64,000 nucleotides of DNA from Duganella rivi (GCF_009857435.1 NZ_WWCK01000004.1:744001-808000), one strand, 5' to 3'. Numbered from the stretch's first letter, positions 33,271-45,012 are shown. Numbers and translations are program-made. Notes: generated by a model from the sequence alone, not told the origin.

Positions 33271-34146
33271 ATGTTAGGAAAACAGAAATTGCCGCCGCGG
33301 GTGTTGGCGCTGGAAACGGCCGACGAGGCAGCCGCCAAGAAGCTCGCGCGTGAGCAGCGCGATGCCCAGGTGCGCGGCGTGAGTTCGATTCATGAGATGC
33401 GCGAGGCGATTAAGCAGGCTTCGCGCGCACTGCCTGCCATTACCGAAGTACTGCGCGTCCGCTTGCAGGATGCGGCGGCGTTTCGCGCGCGCGCCATGCA
33501 GGGCTTGCCGTTCCTGGTTGAGGGTGTGGTCGGCCGCTGGCCGCTGACCCAGCAGCCGCAGACCATTCTGCGCGAGCGTCACGGCCACATGGCGGTGCGC
33601 GCCCGCGTTGGCGATTACATCGGCACCGCCTTCGCGCCTGACCGCGCCATGCAGGATATGACCATGGCCGAATACCTCGACCTCGCAGAGCGCACCGAAG
33701 GCTTGCCGCCCTACCTCGGCAATCTGGAATTGCGTGAGTTGAACAGCATGTGCCACTGGCCTACCTACTTCGACAAGATGGGCCCGCCCCGTTTCTGGAT
33801 CGGCCCGGTCGGCACCATGACGCCGCTGCACTGCGATTACGACGACAATATCTTCGCGCAGATCTGGGGCACCAAGCGCATCTTCCTGTCGCCGCCGCAT
33901 CACGACGAATTCCTGTATCCAAAGGAAGCCAACGCCATCCTGTTCGGCTCACCGTTCAACCCGGAAGCGCCCGACTACGAGCACTACCCGCTGGCCCGCC
34001 AAGCGACCATGATCGAAGTGATCGTCGAACCGGGCGACATGCTGTACGTGCCGGCCGGCTGGTACCACCAGGTGCACGCGCTCAGCTTCTCACTCTCCTC
34101 CAACCGCTGGGCGCGCGGCGTGCCCTTCGTCATGCGGGCGGTTTGA
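33271..34146 (+). CDS. JmjC-like cupin-8 family protein (291 aa)
   Basis: The central and C-terminal part is a cupin_8/JmjC-like domain: TPLHCDYDDNIFAQIWGTKRI holds the first metal ligands (His-x-Asp), and GDMLYVPAGWYHQVHAL holds the distal His, with the Lys of TKRIFLSPP as a likely 2-oxoglutarate partner. Relatives are Fe(II)/2-oxoglutarate oxygenases acting on proteins or small molecules. The N-terminal 100 residues are helical and lack the known motifs. The last 17 bp overlap the convergent esterase gene. The substrate is unknown; the oxygenase assignment follows from the fold. Confidence 0.88.
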   Translation: MLGKQKLPPRVLALETADEAAAKKLAREQRDAQVRGVSSIHEMREAIKQASRALPAITEVLRVRLQDAAAFRARAMQGLPFLVEGVVGRWPLTQQPQTILRERHGHMAVRARVGDYIGTAFAPDRAMQDMTMAEYLDLAERTEGLPPYLGNLELRELNSMCHWPTYFDKMGPPRFWIGPVGTMTPLHCDYDDNIFAQIWGTKRIFLSPPHHDEFLYPKEANAILFGSPFNPEAPDYEHYPLARQATMIEVIVEPGDMLYVPAGWYHQVHALSFSLSSNRWARGVPFVMRAV

Positions 34147-34996
34147 GCACGAACTCCGCCACATCATCGAGCGTCGGCGCCAGCCAGCGTAGCGGTGCAG
34201 CGATGGTGGCGATCAGGGTGGTGTGCCGAACCGCACCGTAATAGCGCTCCTGCACAGGAACCTGCTGCGCGCGCAGCAATTCCGCCAACTGGCCGCTATT
34301 GCGCATCGGCTCCACCAGCTTGTCCTTGCGCGCAGCGATCAGCAAGGCTGGCGGCGAGGCCGCGCTCACATGATGGATAGGCTGGGAATCCGCTGGCGTG
34401 TCGGGAAAATGAAATACCGGCTTGGTGGTGGGGTTTTGAATCGGTAGAAAATCATACGGCCCGGCCAGGCCGATCCAGCCGCGCAGGCCGGAGGGCGCCA
34501 TGCCCTGCTCCGCCAGCCAGCGCCGATCCAGTGCCACCATGGCGGCGTTATAGGCGCCGGCGCTATGCCCCATCACGAACAGCCGTTTCGGGTCGCCGCC
34601 ATAATGCGGCGCCTCGCGCGCAGTCCATGCCACCGCCCGCGCGGCATCGCGCAGGAATTCGGGATAGCTTACTTCAGGATAGAGACGATAATCGGCAATC
34701 ACCGCCACGATGCCGCGCGCCGCCAGCGCCCGGCCGACAAACGCGTAGTCGCCACGCGCGCCGCCGACCCAGTTGCCGCCGTAGAAAAACACCACGACTG
34801 GCGCCCGCCCACTCAGGCCGCGTGGCCGATAAACGTCCAGCTTGCGGCGCGGGCCATCGCCATAGGCAACGCCTTCGATGCAATCGGAAGCGCCGCTCGG
34901 CGACAAGGCATTGAGCGTGGCCAGTGGCGAACAGGCGGCCAGCGCCAGCAATAACACTGGAACGCCAATGGCCAGTAGGAGATAAGAACGAGTCAT
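34130..34996 (-). CDS. Lipoprotein alpha/beta hydrolase, esterase/carboxylesterase type (288 aa)
   Basis: A lipoprotein signal (MTRSYLLLAIGVPVLLLALAACS) puts it on the periplasmic side of a membrane. The body is an alpha/beta hydrolase close to the BD-FAE/acetyl-esterase group. The oxyanion motif reads FFYGGNW where HGGxW is usual, and the nucleophile elbow is GHSAGAYNA (Ser near 144). The catalytic Asp and His are expected in the C-terminal part, in ALLIAARKDKLVE and VRHTTLI. It probably hydrolyses small esters. It is convergent with the cupin gene (17-bp overlap) and upstream of orn on the same strand, with 77 bp and no shared function evident. Confidence 0.85.
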   Translation of the reverse strand: MTRSYLLLAIGVPVLLLALAACSPLATLNALSPSGASDCIEGVAYGDGPRRKLDVYRPRGLSGRAPVVVFFYGGNWVGGARGDYAFVGRALAARGIVAVIADYRLYPEVSYPEFLRDAARAVAWTAREAPHYGGDPKRLFVMGHSAGAYNAAMVALDRRWLAEQGMAPSGLRGWIGLAGPYDFLPIQNPTTKPVFHFPDTPADSQPIHHVSAASPPALLIAARKDKLVEPMRNSGQLAELLRAQQVPVQERYYGAVRHTTLIATIAAPLRWLAPTLDDVAEFVLKPPA

Positions 34997-35043
34997 GGCT
35001 TACTTTAACCCAGGCATACGCCCGGCTATGTACGCCAAAACAC

Positions 35044-35067
35044 CAACGCCGGCATTGGCCGGCGTTG
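35044..35067 (-). terminator. Intrinsic terminator of orn
   Basis: CAACGCCGGC-ATTG-GCCGGCGTTG forms a perfect 10-bp stem 7 bp after the orn stop. On the minus strand GTGTTTTGG follows, a short T-run. Confidence 0.75.
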
Positions 35068-35073
35068 TCTGTT

Positions 35074-35670
35074 TTACAGCTTGATGAAGTGCTCGCGGTA
35101 GTACTTCAGTTCCTCGATCGATTCGACGATGTCGGCCAGCGCGGTGTGCTTTTGCGCTTTCTTGAAACCGCTGACCATGGTCGGGTTCCAGCGCTTGCCC
35201 AGTTCTTTCAGGGTCGAAACGTCAATATTGCGATAATGGAAGAAGGCCTCCAGCTTCGGCATGTAGCGCACCATGAAGCGGCGATCCTGGCCGATGGTAT
35301 TGCCACACATCGGCGCTTTGCCCTTCGGCACCCACAGCTTCATGAACTTGATCAGCTCTTCCTCGGCCTGCGCTTCGGTCACGGTCGACGCTTTCACGCG
35401 GTCGATCAGGCCCGAGCGGCCGTGCGTGCCCTTATTCCATGCATCCATCTTGTCCAGCGTTTCGTCCGACTGGTGGATGGCAAACACCGGGCCCTCGGCC
35501 AGCACGTTCAGGTGCATATCGGTGATGACCATTGCCACTTCGATAATGCGGTCGGTGTCCGGCTCCAGGCCGGTCATTTCCATATCCACCCACACCAGGT
35601 TGAACTCGTTCTGACGCGGCGTGGCCGGGGCAGCAGCGGAACCTTCTGGCAAATCTGTAGCTTGTGACAT
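35074..35670 (-). CDS. orn: Oligoribonuclease
   Basis: This is a DEDDh 3'-5' exoribonuclease. The first motif [17 protein letters not shown] gives Asp29 and Glu31. The middle motif lies around FAIHQSDE to [10 protein letters not shown], and the last holds the His-x5-Asp in [17 protein letters not shown]. Length (198 aa) is slightly above the family norm because of an N-terminal extension of about 20 residues. Orn degrades RNA dinucleotides, including pGpG, the product of c-di-GMP phosphodiesterases, so it completes c-di-GMP turnover in a genome that also has wspR. It is divergent from the M48 peptidase gene with 53 bp between starts, an arrangement common in related bacteria. Confidence 0.96.
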   Translation of the reverse strand: MSQATDLPEGSAAAPATPRQNEFNLVWVDMEMTGLEPDTDRIIEVAMVITDMHLNVLAEGPVFAIHQSDETLDKMDAWNKGTHGRSGLIDRVKASTVTEAQAEEELIKFMKLWVPKGKAPMCGNTIGQDRRFMVRYMPKLEAFFHYRNIDVSTLKELGKRWNPTMVSGFKKAQKHTALADIVESIEELKYYREHFIKL

Positions 35671-35723
35671 AATTCTCTCTTGGCTAAATTAATCCGAATC
35701 CGCCATTTTCTCACAGGCACCGA

Positions 35724-36992
35724 ATGTATTCACTTGCGTTTTCGATTTTGTTCGTATCTTTCATCATTTTGACGCTGCTCGTCCGCTTCTGGCTGGCCTC
35801 GCGTCACATCCGCCATGTGCTGGCCCACCGCAGCGCCGTGCCGGCGGAATTTGCTGAAAAGATCCCGCTGGCGGCCCATCAAAAGGCCGCCGACTACACC
35901 ATCGCCCGCACCAAGTTCGGCCTGCTGACCCTGGTGGTCAACACGCTGGTGCTGATCGGCTTTACCCTGCTGGGCGGGCTGCAATGGCTGTCGCTGCAAG
36001 TGTTCCAGATCACCGGCCCCGGCATGGTCTACCAGCTGGTGCTGCTGACCGCCTTCACCGTGATCTCGGGCGCCATCGACCTGCCGTTCGACTATTACAA
36101 GCAGTTCAAGCTGGAGCAGCGCTTCGGCTTTAACAAGATGAGCAAAGGCCTGTTCTTTGCCGACATGATCAAGGGCGCACTGCTGGGCGCAGCCATCGGC
36201 CTGCCGCTGATGTGGGTGATCCTGACCCTGATGGGCAAGGCCGGCGACCTGTGGTGGCTGTACACCTGGATCGTGTGGAGCGGCTTCCAGCTGCTGATCA
36301 TGGTGCTGTACCCAACCGTGATCGCGCCGCTGTTCAACAAATTCACGCCGCTGGAAGACCAGTCGCTGAAAGCCCGCATCGAGGGCCTGATGCAGCGCGT
36401 CGGCTTCGCTTCCAAGGGCCTGTTCGTGATGGACGGCTCCAAGCGCAGCGCCCACGGCAACGCCTACTTCTCCGGCTTCGGCGCGGCCAAGCGCATCGTC
36501 TTCTTCGACACCCTGCTGGCGCGCTTGCAGCCGCAGGAAATCGAGGCGGTGCTGGCGCACGAGCTGGGCCACTTCAAGCTCAAGCACATCATCAAGCGCA
36601 TTGCCATGATGTTTGCCATTTCACTGGGCTTCCTGGCCCTGCTCGGCTACCTGAAAACACAGGTCTGGTTCTACGACGGCCTCGGCGTCAATCCGCTGAC
36701 GCTGCCGGGCCAGAGCAACGACGCCATGGTGCTGCTGCTGTTCATGCTGGTGCTGCCGGTGTTCACCTTCCTGTTCAACCCGCTGACCTCGATCGGTTCG
36801 CGCAAGCACGAGTTCGAAGCGGACGCCTTCGCCGCCAAGCACACCGACGCCCGCGACCTGGTCTCGGCGCTGGTCAAAATGTACGAGGACAACGCGTCCA
36901 CCCTGACGCCCGACCCGCTGCACTCGGCCTTCTACGACTCGCACCCGCCGGCCAGCGTGCGCATCCGTCAACTGAATCTGGCGGCGCAATAA
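35724..36992 (+). CDS. M48-family (Ste24/CAAX prenyl protease-like) membrane metallopeptidase
   Basis: The 422-residue protein has several membrane segments at both ends and the zinc motif HELGH (279-283) with the third ligand Glu in [10 protein letters not shown] near 358. The N-terminal extension with [22 protein letters not shown] is typical of the Ste24 (M48A) group rather than the smaller HtpX group. It would act in the inner membrane, in protein quality control or peptide processing; bacterial substrates are unknown. Its stop overlaps the rsgA start by one base, so the two are translationally coupled, an arrangement widespread in betaproteobacteria next to orn. Confidence 0.93.
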   Translation: MYSLAFSILFVSFIILTLLVRFWLASRHIRHVLAHRSAVPAEFAEKIPLAAHQKAADYTIARTKFGLLTLVVNTLVLIGFTLLGGLQWLSLQVFQITGPGMVYQLVLLTAFTVISGAIDLPFDYYKQFKLEQRFGFNKMSKGLFFADMIKGALLGAAIGLPLMWVILTLMGKAGDLWWLYTWIVWSGFQLLIMVLYPTVIAPLFNKFTPLEDQSLKARIEGLMQRVGFASKGLFVMDGSKRSAHGNAYFSGFGAAKRIVFFDTLLARLQPQEIEAVLAHELGHFKLKHIIKRIAMMFAISLGFLALLGYLKTQVWFYDGLGVNPLTLPGQSNDAMVLLLFMLVLPVFTFLFNPLTSIGSRKHEFEADAFAAKHTDARDLVSALVKMYEDNASTLTPDPLHSAFYDSHPPASVRIRQLNLAAQ

Positions 36993-37894
36993 TGAGCGAG
37001 AAACGTTTAGCCACCATCATCGCCGCCCACGGCCGCCACTACCTGGCGGAATCGGACGGCCTCAAGCTGCAATGCGTCACCCGCGGCAAGAAGACCAACG
37101 TGGCCGTGGGCGACATCGTCCACATCACGCTGACCTCGCCCGACCAGGGCGTGATCGACAAGATTGAAGAACGCAAGACCCTGCTGTACCGCTCGGATCA
37201 ATACAAGTCCAAGCTGCTGGCGGCCAACCTGACCCAGCTGTTCATCGTGGTCGCCACCGAACCGGGCTTCACCGACGACCTGGTCTCGCGCGCGCTGGTG
37301 GCGGCCGAGGCGGCGGGCATCAAGGCCCACCTGATCCTCAACAAGACCGACGTGGCCGAATCGCTGCCGCGCACCCGCGAACGCGTGGCGCCGTACGCCG
37401 CGCTGGGCTACCCGGTGCACGAGGTATCGGCCAAGGCCAAGCCGGAGGAAACGCTGGCCATCTTGAAACCGCTGCTGGCCGGCCAATCGTCGATCCTGAT
37501 CGGCCAGTCCGGCATGGGCAAGTCCTCGCTGATCAACCTGCTGATCCCGGAAGCCGACATCGCCGTGCGTGAAATCTCAGCGGCGCTGGACACCGGCAAG
37601 CACACCACCACCTTCACCCGCCTGTACACCCTGCCCGAGCTGGGCCCGGATGCGGCCATCATCGATTCGCCCGGTTTCCAGGAGTTCGGCCTCTACCATC
37701 TGACCGAGGGCATGCTGGAGCGAGCTTTCGTAGAATTTGAGCCATACCTCGGCCACTGCAAGTTCTACAATTGCCGCCACCTGATCGAACCGCAGTGCGC
37801 CGTGCTGGCCGCCGTCGAGGAAGGCAAGATCGCCAGGATGCGGCATACGCTGTACGGCCAGCTCTTGCATGAATCTTCACAGACCCTGTATTAA
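36992..37894 (+). CDS. rsgA: Small ribosomal subunit biogenesis GTPase RsgA
   Basis: The 300-residue protein has an N-terminal OB-fold and then a circularly permuted GTPase: G4 NKTD, then G1 [10 protein letters not shown]2 Thr in HTTTFTRLY and G3 DSPGFQE. The C-terminal zinc knuckle reads HCKFYNCRH...C. This order is unique to RsgA/YjeQ, which matures the 30S subunit. The frame is open far upstream, inside the peptidase gene, but ATG 36992 overlaps that gene's stop (TAATG) and gives the family-typical length. The histidine kinase gene begins 53 bp later, without a recognisable terminator between. Confidence 0.96.
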   Translation: MSEKRLATIIAAHGRHYLAESDGLKLQCVTRGKKTNVAVGDIVHITLTSPDQGVIDKIEERKTLLYRSDQYKSKLLAANLTQLFIVVATEPGFTDDLVSRALVAAEAAGIKAHLILNKTDVAESLPRTRERVAPYAALGYPVHEVSAKAKPEETLAILKPLLAGQSSILIGQSGMGKSSLINLLIPEADIAVREISAALDTGKHTTTFTRLYTLPELGPDAAIIDSPGFQEFGLYHLTEGMLERAFVEFEPYLGHCKFYNCRHLIEPQCAVLAAVEEGKIARMRHTLYGQLLHESSQTLY

Positions 37895-37947
37895 AAACAA
37901 GGTTTTGTGTCTATAATGCCTTGAGGCAATTAGCCCGAGGAACCGTG

Positions 37948-40779
37948 ATGGACATGTTTGCGCTGGACGACGCGTTGGCCGATTGGGAGGCTGCCCTGCC
38001 TACCCTGCGCGGCCCTGCGCGCCTGCCGATGCTGCTGCCGCTGGCATGGCATCTGCGCCAGCGCGACACGCCGCGCGCCCTCGAACTGGCGGCAGAAGGC
38101 CTGACCCTGCTGCCGGCCGCCGACCTGCCCAGCGCCGATAGCCAAGCCATCGCAGCCCGCTTCCTGCTGATACGCGCCGAAGCCACATGGCTGTCCGGCC
38201 AGCTGGAAGTGGCCGACGAACAAGCCGCCGACGCCGGCGCGCGCTTCACCACCCTCGGCAACACCATCGGCCAGGCCGATGCCCACTGGCTGCGCGCATG
38301 GATCGCCATCGACAGCGGCGACCACGCCCGCGCCGCCGCCGCACTGGAACAAATGGCCGCCGCCGCGCGCGCAGCCGGCGATGCCCAGCGCTGCGCCATC
38401 GCCGACGCCGTCAATGCCCGCTGGGCCGTGCTGCACGACCTGCCCAGCGCGCAGCAGCGCTGGTCGCAGCGCTTTAGCAAGGAAGAAGAAAACCTGCCGG
38501 CCGTGGCCAGCTGGATTTTCGATTACTACGGCCTGGCCGCCAGCCAGGCCAGCGACTTCGGCGCCGCCGCCGGCCACTATCTGCACTGCTATGAAGCGGC
38601 GCTGGAAAGCGGCCAGCTGCGCATGGCGATCACCGCCGCCATCAACATCGGCCTCGATTTCACCACCCTTAACGACCATCACGCGGCGCTGGAGTGGATG
38701 GAAAGCGCGCTCGATCTGGCACGCCCCACCAACTGGCCGCGCAGCATCGGCGCCTGCCTGATGCACACCGCCGACACCATGCGCCGCCTTGGACGGCTGG
38801 AGGCCACCGAAGAACTGCTGCAAGAAGCGCTGGAAATCCTGGCGCCGATGTCCGGTTCGCGCAGCTACGCCACCGCGCTGCACTACCTGGGCGACCTGTC
38901 GCTGGACAAGGCCGACTACACCGCCGCGCTGTCGGCCTTCCGCAAGCTGCAAGTGCGCGGCGAAAGCCTGCAACACGCCGACTTCCAAAGCATCGCGCGG
39001 CGCGGCCAGGCGCACGCGCTGTGCTTCCTGGACCGTCCGCAAGAAGCGCTGGCGATGGCTGAACAAGCGGCGCAGCTGGCGCAGGAACAGGACAACCGCT
39101 ACAACCACGTGGCGGCGCTGCGCGTGATGTCGCTGATCCACCTGCGCCACCAGCTACCGGCGCCGGACGGCATGACCGAACCTAACGCCACGCTGCACTT
39201 CCTGCACCAGGCGCTGGCGGTGGCAAGCCACATCAACGGCTACACCCTGCCCGCCGACCTGCACGACGCACTGGCGCGCGAGTACGCGCAGATCGGCGAC
39301 TACAAAAAGGCCTACGAATCGGCGCAACTGGCGGCGTCGGCGCGCGAGAAAACCCACAGCCAGGACGCCACCAACCGCGCCATCGCCATGCAGGTGCAGC
39401 ACCAGACCGAGAACGCGCGCGCCGAGGGCCTGCATCACCGCGAACTGGCCGCCGCCGAAGCGCGCCGCGTGCAGCTGCTGCAGCAAACCACCTCCACGCT
39501 GGAACGCCTGTCCGTGATCGGCCAGGAGATCACCACCCATCTTGACGCCAACGCCGTATTCAAGGCGCTGAACCGCCACGTGCAAGCGCTGTTGCCGGCC
39601 AATTCGCTGGCGATTTATATGTGCGATCCGGGCTGCGACACCATCAGCCGCGTGTTCGGCATCGAGAACGGCCAGCCGCTGGCCAGCAACACCATCGACA
39701 TCGCCAACCCGCGCGCCAACGCCGCCCGCAGCCTGCGCGAGCGCACCGAGATTTACGTGGCCGACGCCGGGCCCGAGGACATCTTCCTCGCCCCCGGCAC
39801 GCAGGTGATGACCAGCGCCTTGTACGTGCCGCTGCTGGTGGGCGAACGCACGCTGGGCGTGATGACGGTGCAAAGCACGCTGCCCAACGCTTACGGCGCG
39901 CGCGAGCGCCTGATCTTCCGCACCCTGTGCGCGTACGGCGCCATCGCGCTCGATAACGCCGAGGCCTATCGCCAGCTGAAGGATGCGCAGACCCAGCTGG
40001 TCTCGCAAGAAAAGCTGGCGGCACTGGGCGCGCTGATGGCCGGCGTGGCGCACGAGTTGAATACGCCGATCGGCAATAGCCTGCTGATCGCCAGCACCCT
40101 GATGCAAAAGACCGAGGAACTGGAAGCGCAAATGAACGGCAGCGGTTTGAAACGCTCGTCGCTTGCCGCCTACCTCGACGACGCGCGCAAGGCGCACGAG
40201 CTGGTGATGCGCGGCTTGACCAGCGCCGCCAACCTGGTCAACAGCTTCAAGCAAGTGGCGGTAGACCGCACCACCGAACAGCGCCGCCAGTTCAACCTCG
40301 CGCAGGTGTCGCAAGAGGTGATCGCCACCATGATGAACCGCATCCGGGCCTCCAACCACCGGATTGAAGTCGAGGTGCCGGATACCATCATGTTGGACAG
40401 CTATCCCGGCCCGTATGGACAGGTGATCGCCAACTTCATCAACAACGCCCTGCTGCACGCTTTCACGCGCGAAGGCAGCGGCAGCATGTGGCTGCGCGCG
40501 CAGGCGCCGGTCGAAGGCCGGGTGCTGGTGACCTTCCGCGACAACGGCAGCGGCATCGCGCCCGAGCATATGTCGCGCATCTTCGACCCGTTCTTCACCA
40601 CCAAGCTGGGACAAGGCGGCAGCGGCCTCGGACTGTCGATTAGCTACAACATTGTCACTTCGCTCATGGGCGGACTGATTTCGGTACACAGCTCGCGCGA
40701 GGGCACCATGTTCACCCTCGACCTGCCCCTGACGGCGCCCGAGCACCAGCAGCCGGCAGCGACTCAAATTTATAATTAA
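37948..40779 (+). CDS. Orphan TPR-GAF sensor histidine kinase (943 aa)
   Basis: The N-terminal 490 residues are helical repeats of TPR type, for example YATALHYLGDLSLDKADYTAALSAF and NHVAALRVMSLIHLRHQL. A coiled-coil linker, a GAF domain (about 525-680) and a kinase core follow, with phosphoacceptor His702 in VAHELNTPIG, N-box NFINNALLHAF, G1 DNGSG and G2 GGSGLGLS. There is no membrane segment or signal peptide, so it is cytoplasmic. ATG 37948 is chosen over the TTG at 37921 because GAGGA is 6 nt upstream. The HELNTPIGN box is characteristic of a kinase class often lacking adjacent regulators, and none is adjacent here. Signal and partner are unknown. Confidence 0.88.
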   Translation: MDMFALDDALADWEAALPTLRGPARLPMLLPLAWHLRQRDTPRALELAAEGLTLLPAADLPSADSQAIAARFLLIRAEATWLSGQLEVADEQAADAGARFTTLGNTIGQADAHWLRAWIAIDSGDHARAAAALEQMAAAARAAGDAQRCAIADAVNARWAVLHDLPSAQQRWSQRFSKEEENLPAVASWIFDYYGLAASQASDFGAAAGHYLHCYEAALESGQLRMAITAAINIGLDFTTLNDHHAALEWMESALDLARPTNWPRSIGACLMHTADTMRRLGRLEATEELLQEALEILAPMSGSRSYATALHYLGDLSLDKADYTAALSAFRKLQVRGESLQHADFQSIARRGQAHALCFLDRPQEALAMAEQAAQLAQEQDNRYNHVAALRVMSLIHLRHQLPAPDGMTEPNATLHFLHQALAVASHINGYTLPADLHDALAREYAQIGDYKKAYESAQLAASAREKTHSQDATNRAIAMQVQHQTENARAEGLHHRELAAAEARRVQLLQQTTSTLERLSVIGQEITTHLDANAVFKALNRHVQALLPANSLAIYMCDPGCDTISRVFGIENGQPLASNTIDIANPRANAARSLRERTEIYVADAGPEDIFLAPGTQVMTSALYVPLLVGERTLGVMTVQSTLPNAYGARERLIFRTLCAYGAIALDNAEAYRQLKDAQTQLVSQEKLAALGALMAGVAHELNTPIGNSLLIASTLMQKTEELEAQMNGSGLKRSSLAAYLDDARKAHELVMRGLTSAANLVNSFKQVAVDRTTEQRRQFNLAQVSQEVIATMMNRIRASNHRIEVEVPDTIMLDSYPGPYGQVIANFINNALLHAFTREGSGSMWLRAQAPVEGRVLVTFRDNGSGIAPEHMSRIFDPFFTTKLGQGGSGLGLSISYNIVTSLMGGLISVHSSREGTMFTLDLPLTAPEHQQPAATQIYN

Positions 40780-40836
40780 ACCATTTGTATAGACAGCATA
40801 AAGTGCGGCGATTAGCCCTATCCGCCGAATTGCCTT

Positions 40837-40842
40837 TATAAT
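40837..40842 (+). promoter_or_regulatory. -10 element TATAAT ahead of argF
   Basis: A perfect TATAAT lies 38 bp before the argF ATG. No good -35 box is found at 16-18 bp (TTAGCC at 19 bp is weak). GCTAA-GCT-TTAGC, a small dyad at 40849-40861, lies in the leader. No clear ribosome-binding site is visible. Confidence 0.4.
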
Positions 40843-40879
40843 TGATCGGCTAAGCTTTAGCTATCTGTCAGTTGTCATT

Positions 40880-41806
40880 ATGCCTATCCAAAAACCGATC
40901 AAGCATTACCTGCAGTTTTCCGACCTCACGCTGGAAGAGTACGAGTACGTCATCGAACGCGCCCACATCATCAAGCGCAAGTTCAAGAACTACGAGATCT
41001 ACCACCCAATGATCGACCGCACGCTGGTCATGGTGTTTGATAAGAACTCGACCCGCACCCGCCTCTCGTTCGAGGCCGGCATGCACCAGCTGGGCGGCGC
41101 CGCCATCTACCTGAACACCCGCGATTCGCAACTGGGCCGCGGCGAGCCGGTGGAAGACGCAGGCCAGGTCATGTCCCGCATGTGCGACATCATCATGGTG
41201 CGCACCTACGGCCAGGACATCATCGAGCGTTTCGCCGCCAACTCGCGCGTGCCGGTGATTAATGGCCTGACCAACGAACACCACCCGTGCCAGGTCGCAG
41301 CCGACATCTTCACCTACATCGAGCATCGCGGTTCGATCACCGGCAAAACGGTGGCGTGGGTAGGCGACGCTAACAATATGCTGTATTCGTGGCTGCAAGC
41401 GGCCGAGGTCTTCGGCTTCCACGTCAACGTCTCGACGCCGCACGGCTACGAGATGGATATGTCGCTGGTCTCGACCGACCGCTTCACCGTATTCTCCAAT
41501 CCGTCCGACGCCTGCGAAGGCGCGCACCTGGTCAACACCGACGTGTGGACTAGCATGGGCTACGAAGAAGAAAACGCCGCCCGCCTGAAAGCCTTCGACG
41601 GCTGGATCGTCGACAGCGCCAAAATGGCGCGCGCCGCACCGGACGCGCTGTTCATGCACTGCCTGCCGGCGCATCGCGGCGAAGAAGTTTCGGCCGACGT
41701 CATCGACGGCCCGCAATCGGTAGTCTGGGATGAAGCGGAAAACCGCCTGCACATTCAAAAAGCGTTGATCGAGTACCTGCTGCTCGGCCGCATCGAAAAC
41801 AAGTAA
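40880..41806 (+). CDS. argF: Ornithine carbamoyltransferase
   Basis: The 308-residue enzyme joins carbamoyl phosphate and ornithine to give citrulline. The carbamoyl-phosphate loop STRTR is at 57-61, HPCQ at 135-138 and the ornithine-binding HCLP at 260-263. Length and motifs are normal for a trimeric anabolic OTCase. It is followed by argG after 19 bp, so the two form a unit for the last steps to argininosuccinate. No ArgR-like operator is obvious. Confidence 0.97.
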   Translation: MPIQKPIKHYLQFSDLTLEEYEYVIERAHIIKRKFKNYEIYHPMIDRTLVMVFDKNSTRTRLSFEAGMHQLGGAAIYLNTRDSQLGRGEPVEDAGQVMSRMCDIIMVRTYGQDIIERFAANSRVPVINGLTNEHHPCQVAADIFTYIEHRGSITGKTVAWVGDANNMLYSWLQAAEVFGFHVNVSTPHGYEMDMSLVSTDRFTVFSNPSDACEGAHLVNTDVWTSMGYEEENAARLKAFDGWIVDSAKMARAAPDALFMHCLPAHRGEEVSADVIDGPQSVVWDEAENRLHIQKALIEYLLLGRIENK

Positions 41807-41825
41807 TCATCAACAGGAATCAATC

Positions 41826-43058
<1,233 letters not shown>

Positions 43059-43080
43059 GCCACACTCGCTTCGCCCAAAT

Positions 43081-43109
43081 ATGGCCGCTCGCTGAGCGGC
43101 CATTTTTTT
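43081..43109 (+). terminator. Intrinsic terminator after argG
   Basis: ATGGCCGCTC-GCT-GAGCGGCCAT forms a perfect 10-bp stem with a 3-nt loop and a run of seven T residues. It ends argF-argG, 41 bp before the first wspA start codon. Confidence 0.92.
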
Positions 43110-43149
43110 GATACATTGGCTCCACTGCCTGATCGAGAGTGGAGCGACT

Positions 43150-44943
43150 ATGCTAGCAAACCTCAGTATCAAGAAAAAACTCGCAGTAGGATTTGGCGCT
43201 ATTGTCGCCATCATCGTGATCCTGCTGTCCATGGCCTATACCAACTTCACCAAGCTCTCCACCGCCAGCGAGTGGGATCGGCATACGCTGGCGGTGCTGC
43301 TGGAAGCAGGACAGATCGAAACCGCGATGATGCAGATTCAAAGCTCCGTGCGCGGTTTTCTGATTACTGGCGACGACAGCATCACCCAGCAAGTCAGCGT
43401 CGAAGAGGACGCGCTGCGCCACCACATTGAACAGATCACCAAACTCACCGCCGACAACGCGACCCAGCAGGCGCGCCTCAAGCGCTTCACACCCTTCATC
43501 AATAACTGGCTCAGTAGCGTCATCCATCCGCAATTGGAGAAACGCCGCAGCGGCGCGCAGACCGTCAACAGCGCCGAGGTACTGAACGGCAGCCGCACCG
43601 TGGCCGAAGCGCGCCGCATGCTCAAAGAAATCACCGGCGACGAGGAACGCTTGCTGGCCGAGCGCTCGCGCACTTCCAGCAATCTGTCCGAATCCATGAT
43701 GCTGCTGCTGGTAGCCGGCGGCGCGGTCTGCACCGTGCTGGCCATCGCGATTGGCCTGCTGTTGTCGGGAGCACTGGCTGCGCCACTGATGCGCTTGAAT
43801 TCCGTGGTCGAACGCATCGCCCATGGCGAACAGGATGCGCGCGTGGAAGTCAGTTCCAACGATGAACTGGGTCAGGTCTCCAACGCGTTCAATCAGATGG
43901 CGCAATCGATACAGGACAGTCTGGCCAAGGAATTGGCGGCCACCAATCTGCTCAAGTCCAAAGTAGATTCTTTATTGGGCGTGGTATCCAAAGCCGCCAA
44001 CGGCGACCTAACCGGCAAGATAGAAGTCACCGGTACCGACGCTATCGGCCAACTGGCCGAAGGGCTGGATCGCATGTTCGACAATCTGCGCGTGCTGCTG
44101 AATAACGTGCAGAAGGCCGGCATCCAAGTCACTACCTCTGCCACCGAGATCGCCGCTTCGGCCAAGCAGCAGGAAGCCACCGGCGTTGAACAGGCGCAGA
44201 CCAGCGTCGAGATCCTCAGCACCACCAAGGAAATCTCGGCCAACATTTCGCATCTGGTGAAGACCATGGAGGAAGCTACTTCAGTCGCCGACTACACTAC
44301 TCACGCCACCGCCGAAGCGCAAGGGAACTTGAAGCGCATGGACGGCACCATGCAAACCATGGTCACTGCGACCGACTCGATCAACGCCAAATTGGCGGCG
44401 CTGTCGGAAAAAGCTAGCAATATCAACAGCGTTCTGATTACAATCACCAAGGTGGCCGACCAGACCAATATCTTGTCGCTCAACGCCGCCATCGAGGCCG
44501 AAAAGGCCGGCGAGGCGGGACGCGGTTTCTCCGTCGTCGCCACCGAAATCCGCAGGCTGGCAGACCAAACCTCCGTCTCCACCTGGGACATTGAGCAGAT
44601 GCTCAAGGAAATGCAGTCCGCCGTCTCCGCCAGCGTGATGGGCATGGATAAATTCTCCGAAGAGATACGCCGCAGCGTCGGCGAAGTGCGCGCCGTGACC
44701 AATCAATTGTCCGGCGTGATGGATCAAGTCCAGAAACTGGCCCCGCAATTCGACCAGGTGCTGCAAGGGATGCAGTCGCAAGCCGTCGGCGCCGCCCAGA
44801 TTAACGAAACCATGATGCAGTTGAACGACGCCACCCAGCAAACCGTGGACTCGCTTAAATCGACCAGCGAAGCAGTTCACCAGTTGCAGTATGCAGCCGG
44901 CGGACTGCAAAGCAGCGTCGCCACGTTCTCTGTAGCGACCTGA
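43150..44943 (+). CDS. wspA: WspA-type methyl-accepting receptor, first copy (597 aa)
   Basis: It has a basic start MLANLSIKKKL, a first membrane segment (about residues 13-32), a periplasmic helical domain of about 150 residues, a second membrane segment (about 190-215) and a HAMP domain. The signalling domain has the WspA-typical tip ADQTNILSLNAAIEAEKAGE and the MGMDKFSEEIRR segment, which differ from the ordinary chemoreceptors of this window. WspA senses surface contact or envelope stress and activates WspE. ATG 43150 is chosen over the upstream in-frame start at 43108 because GTGGAG lies 6 nt ahead and 43108 is in the argG terminator. No convincing promoter was found. Confidence 0.93.
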   Translation: MLANLSIKKKLAVGFGAIVAIIVILLSMAYTNFTKLSTASEWDRHTLAVLLEAGQIETAMMQIQSSVRGFLITGDDSITQQVSVEEDALRHHIEQITKLTADNATQQARLKRFTPFINNWLSSVIHPQLEKRRSGAQTVNSAEVLNGSRTVAEARRMLKEITGDEERLLAERSRTSSNLSESMMLLLVAGGAVCTVLAIAIGLLLSGALAAPLMRLNSVVERIAHGEQDARVEVSSNDELGQVSNAFNQMAQSIQDSLAKELAATNLLKSKVDSLLGVVSKAANGDLTGKIEVTGTDAIGQLAEGLDRMFDNLRVLLNNVQKAGIQVTTSATEIAASAKQQEATGVEQAQTSVEILSTTKEISANISHLVKTMEEATSVADYTTHATAEAQGNLKRMDGTMQTMVTATDSINAKLAALSEKASNINSVLITITKVADQTNILSLNAAIEAEKAGEAGRGFSVVATEIRRLADQTSVSTWDIEQMLKEMQSAVSASVMGMDKFSEEIRRSVGEVRAVTNQLSGVMDQVQKLAPQFDQVLQGMQSQAVGAAQINETMMQLNDATQQTVDSLKSTSEAVHQLQYAAGGLQSSVATFSVAT

Positions 44944-45012
44944 ATACCCTAAAAACGGCCTGTATGGGACAATGCCAGATGTAATCTGGTACCCACCAGC
45001 CATGGAGAAAAA

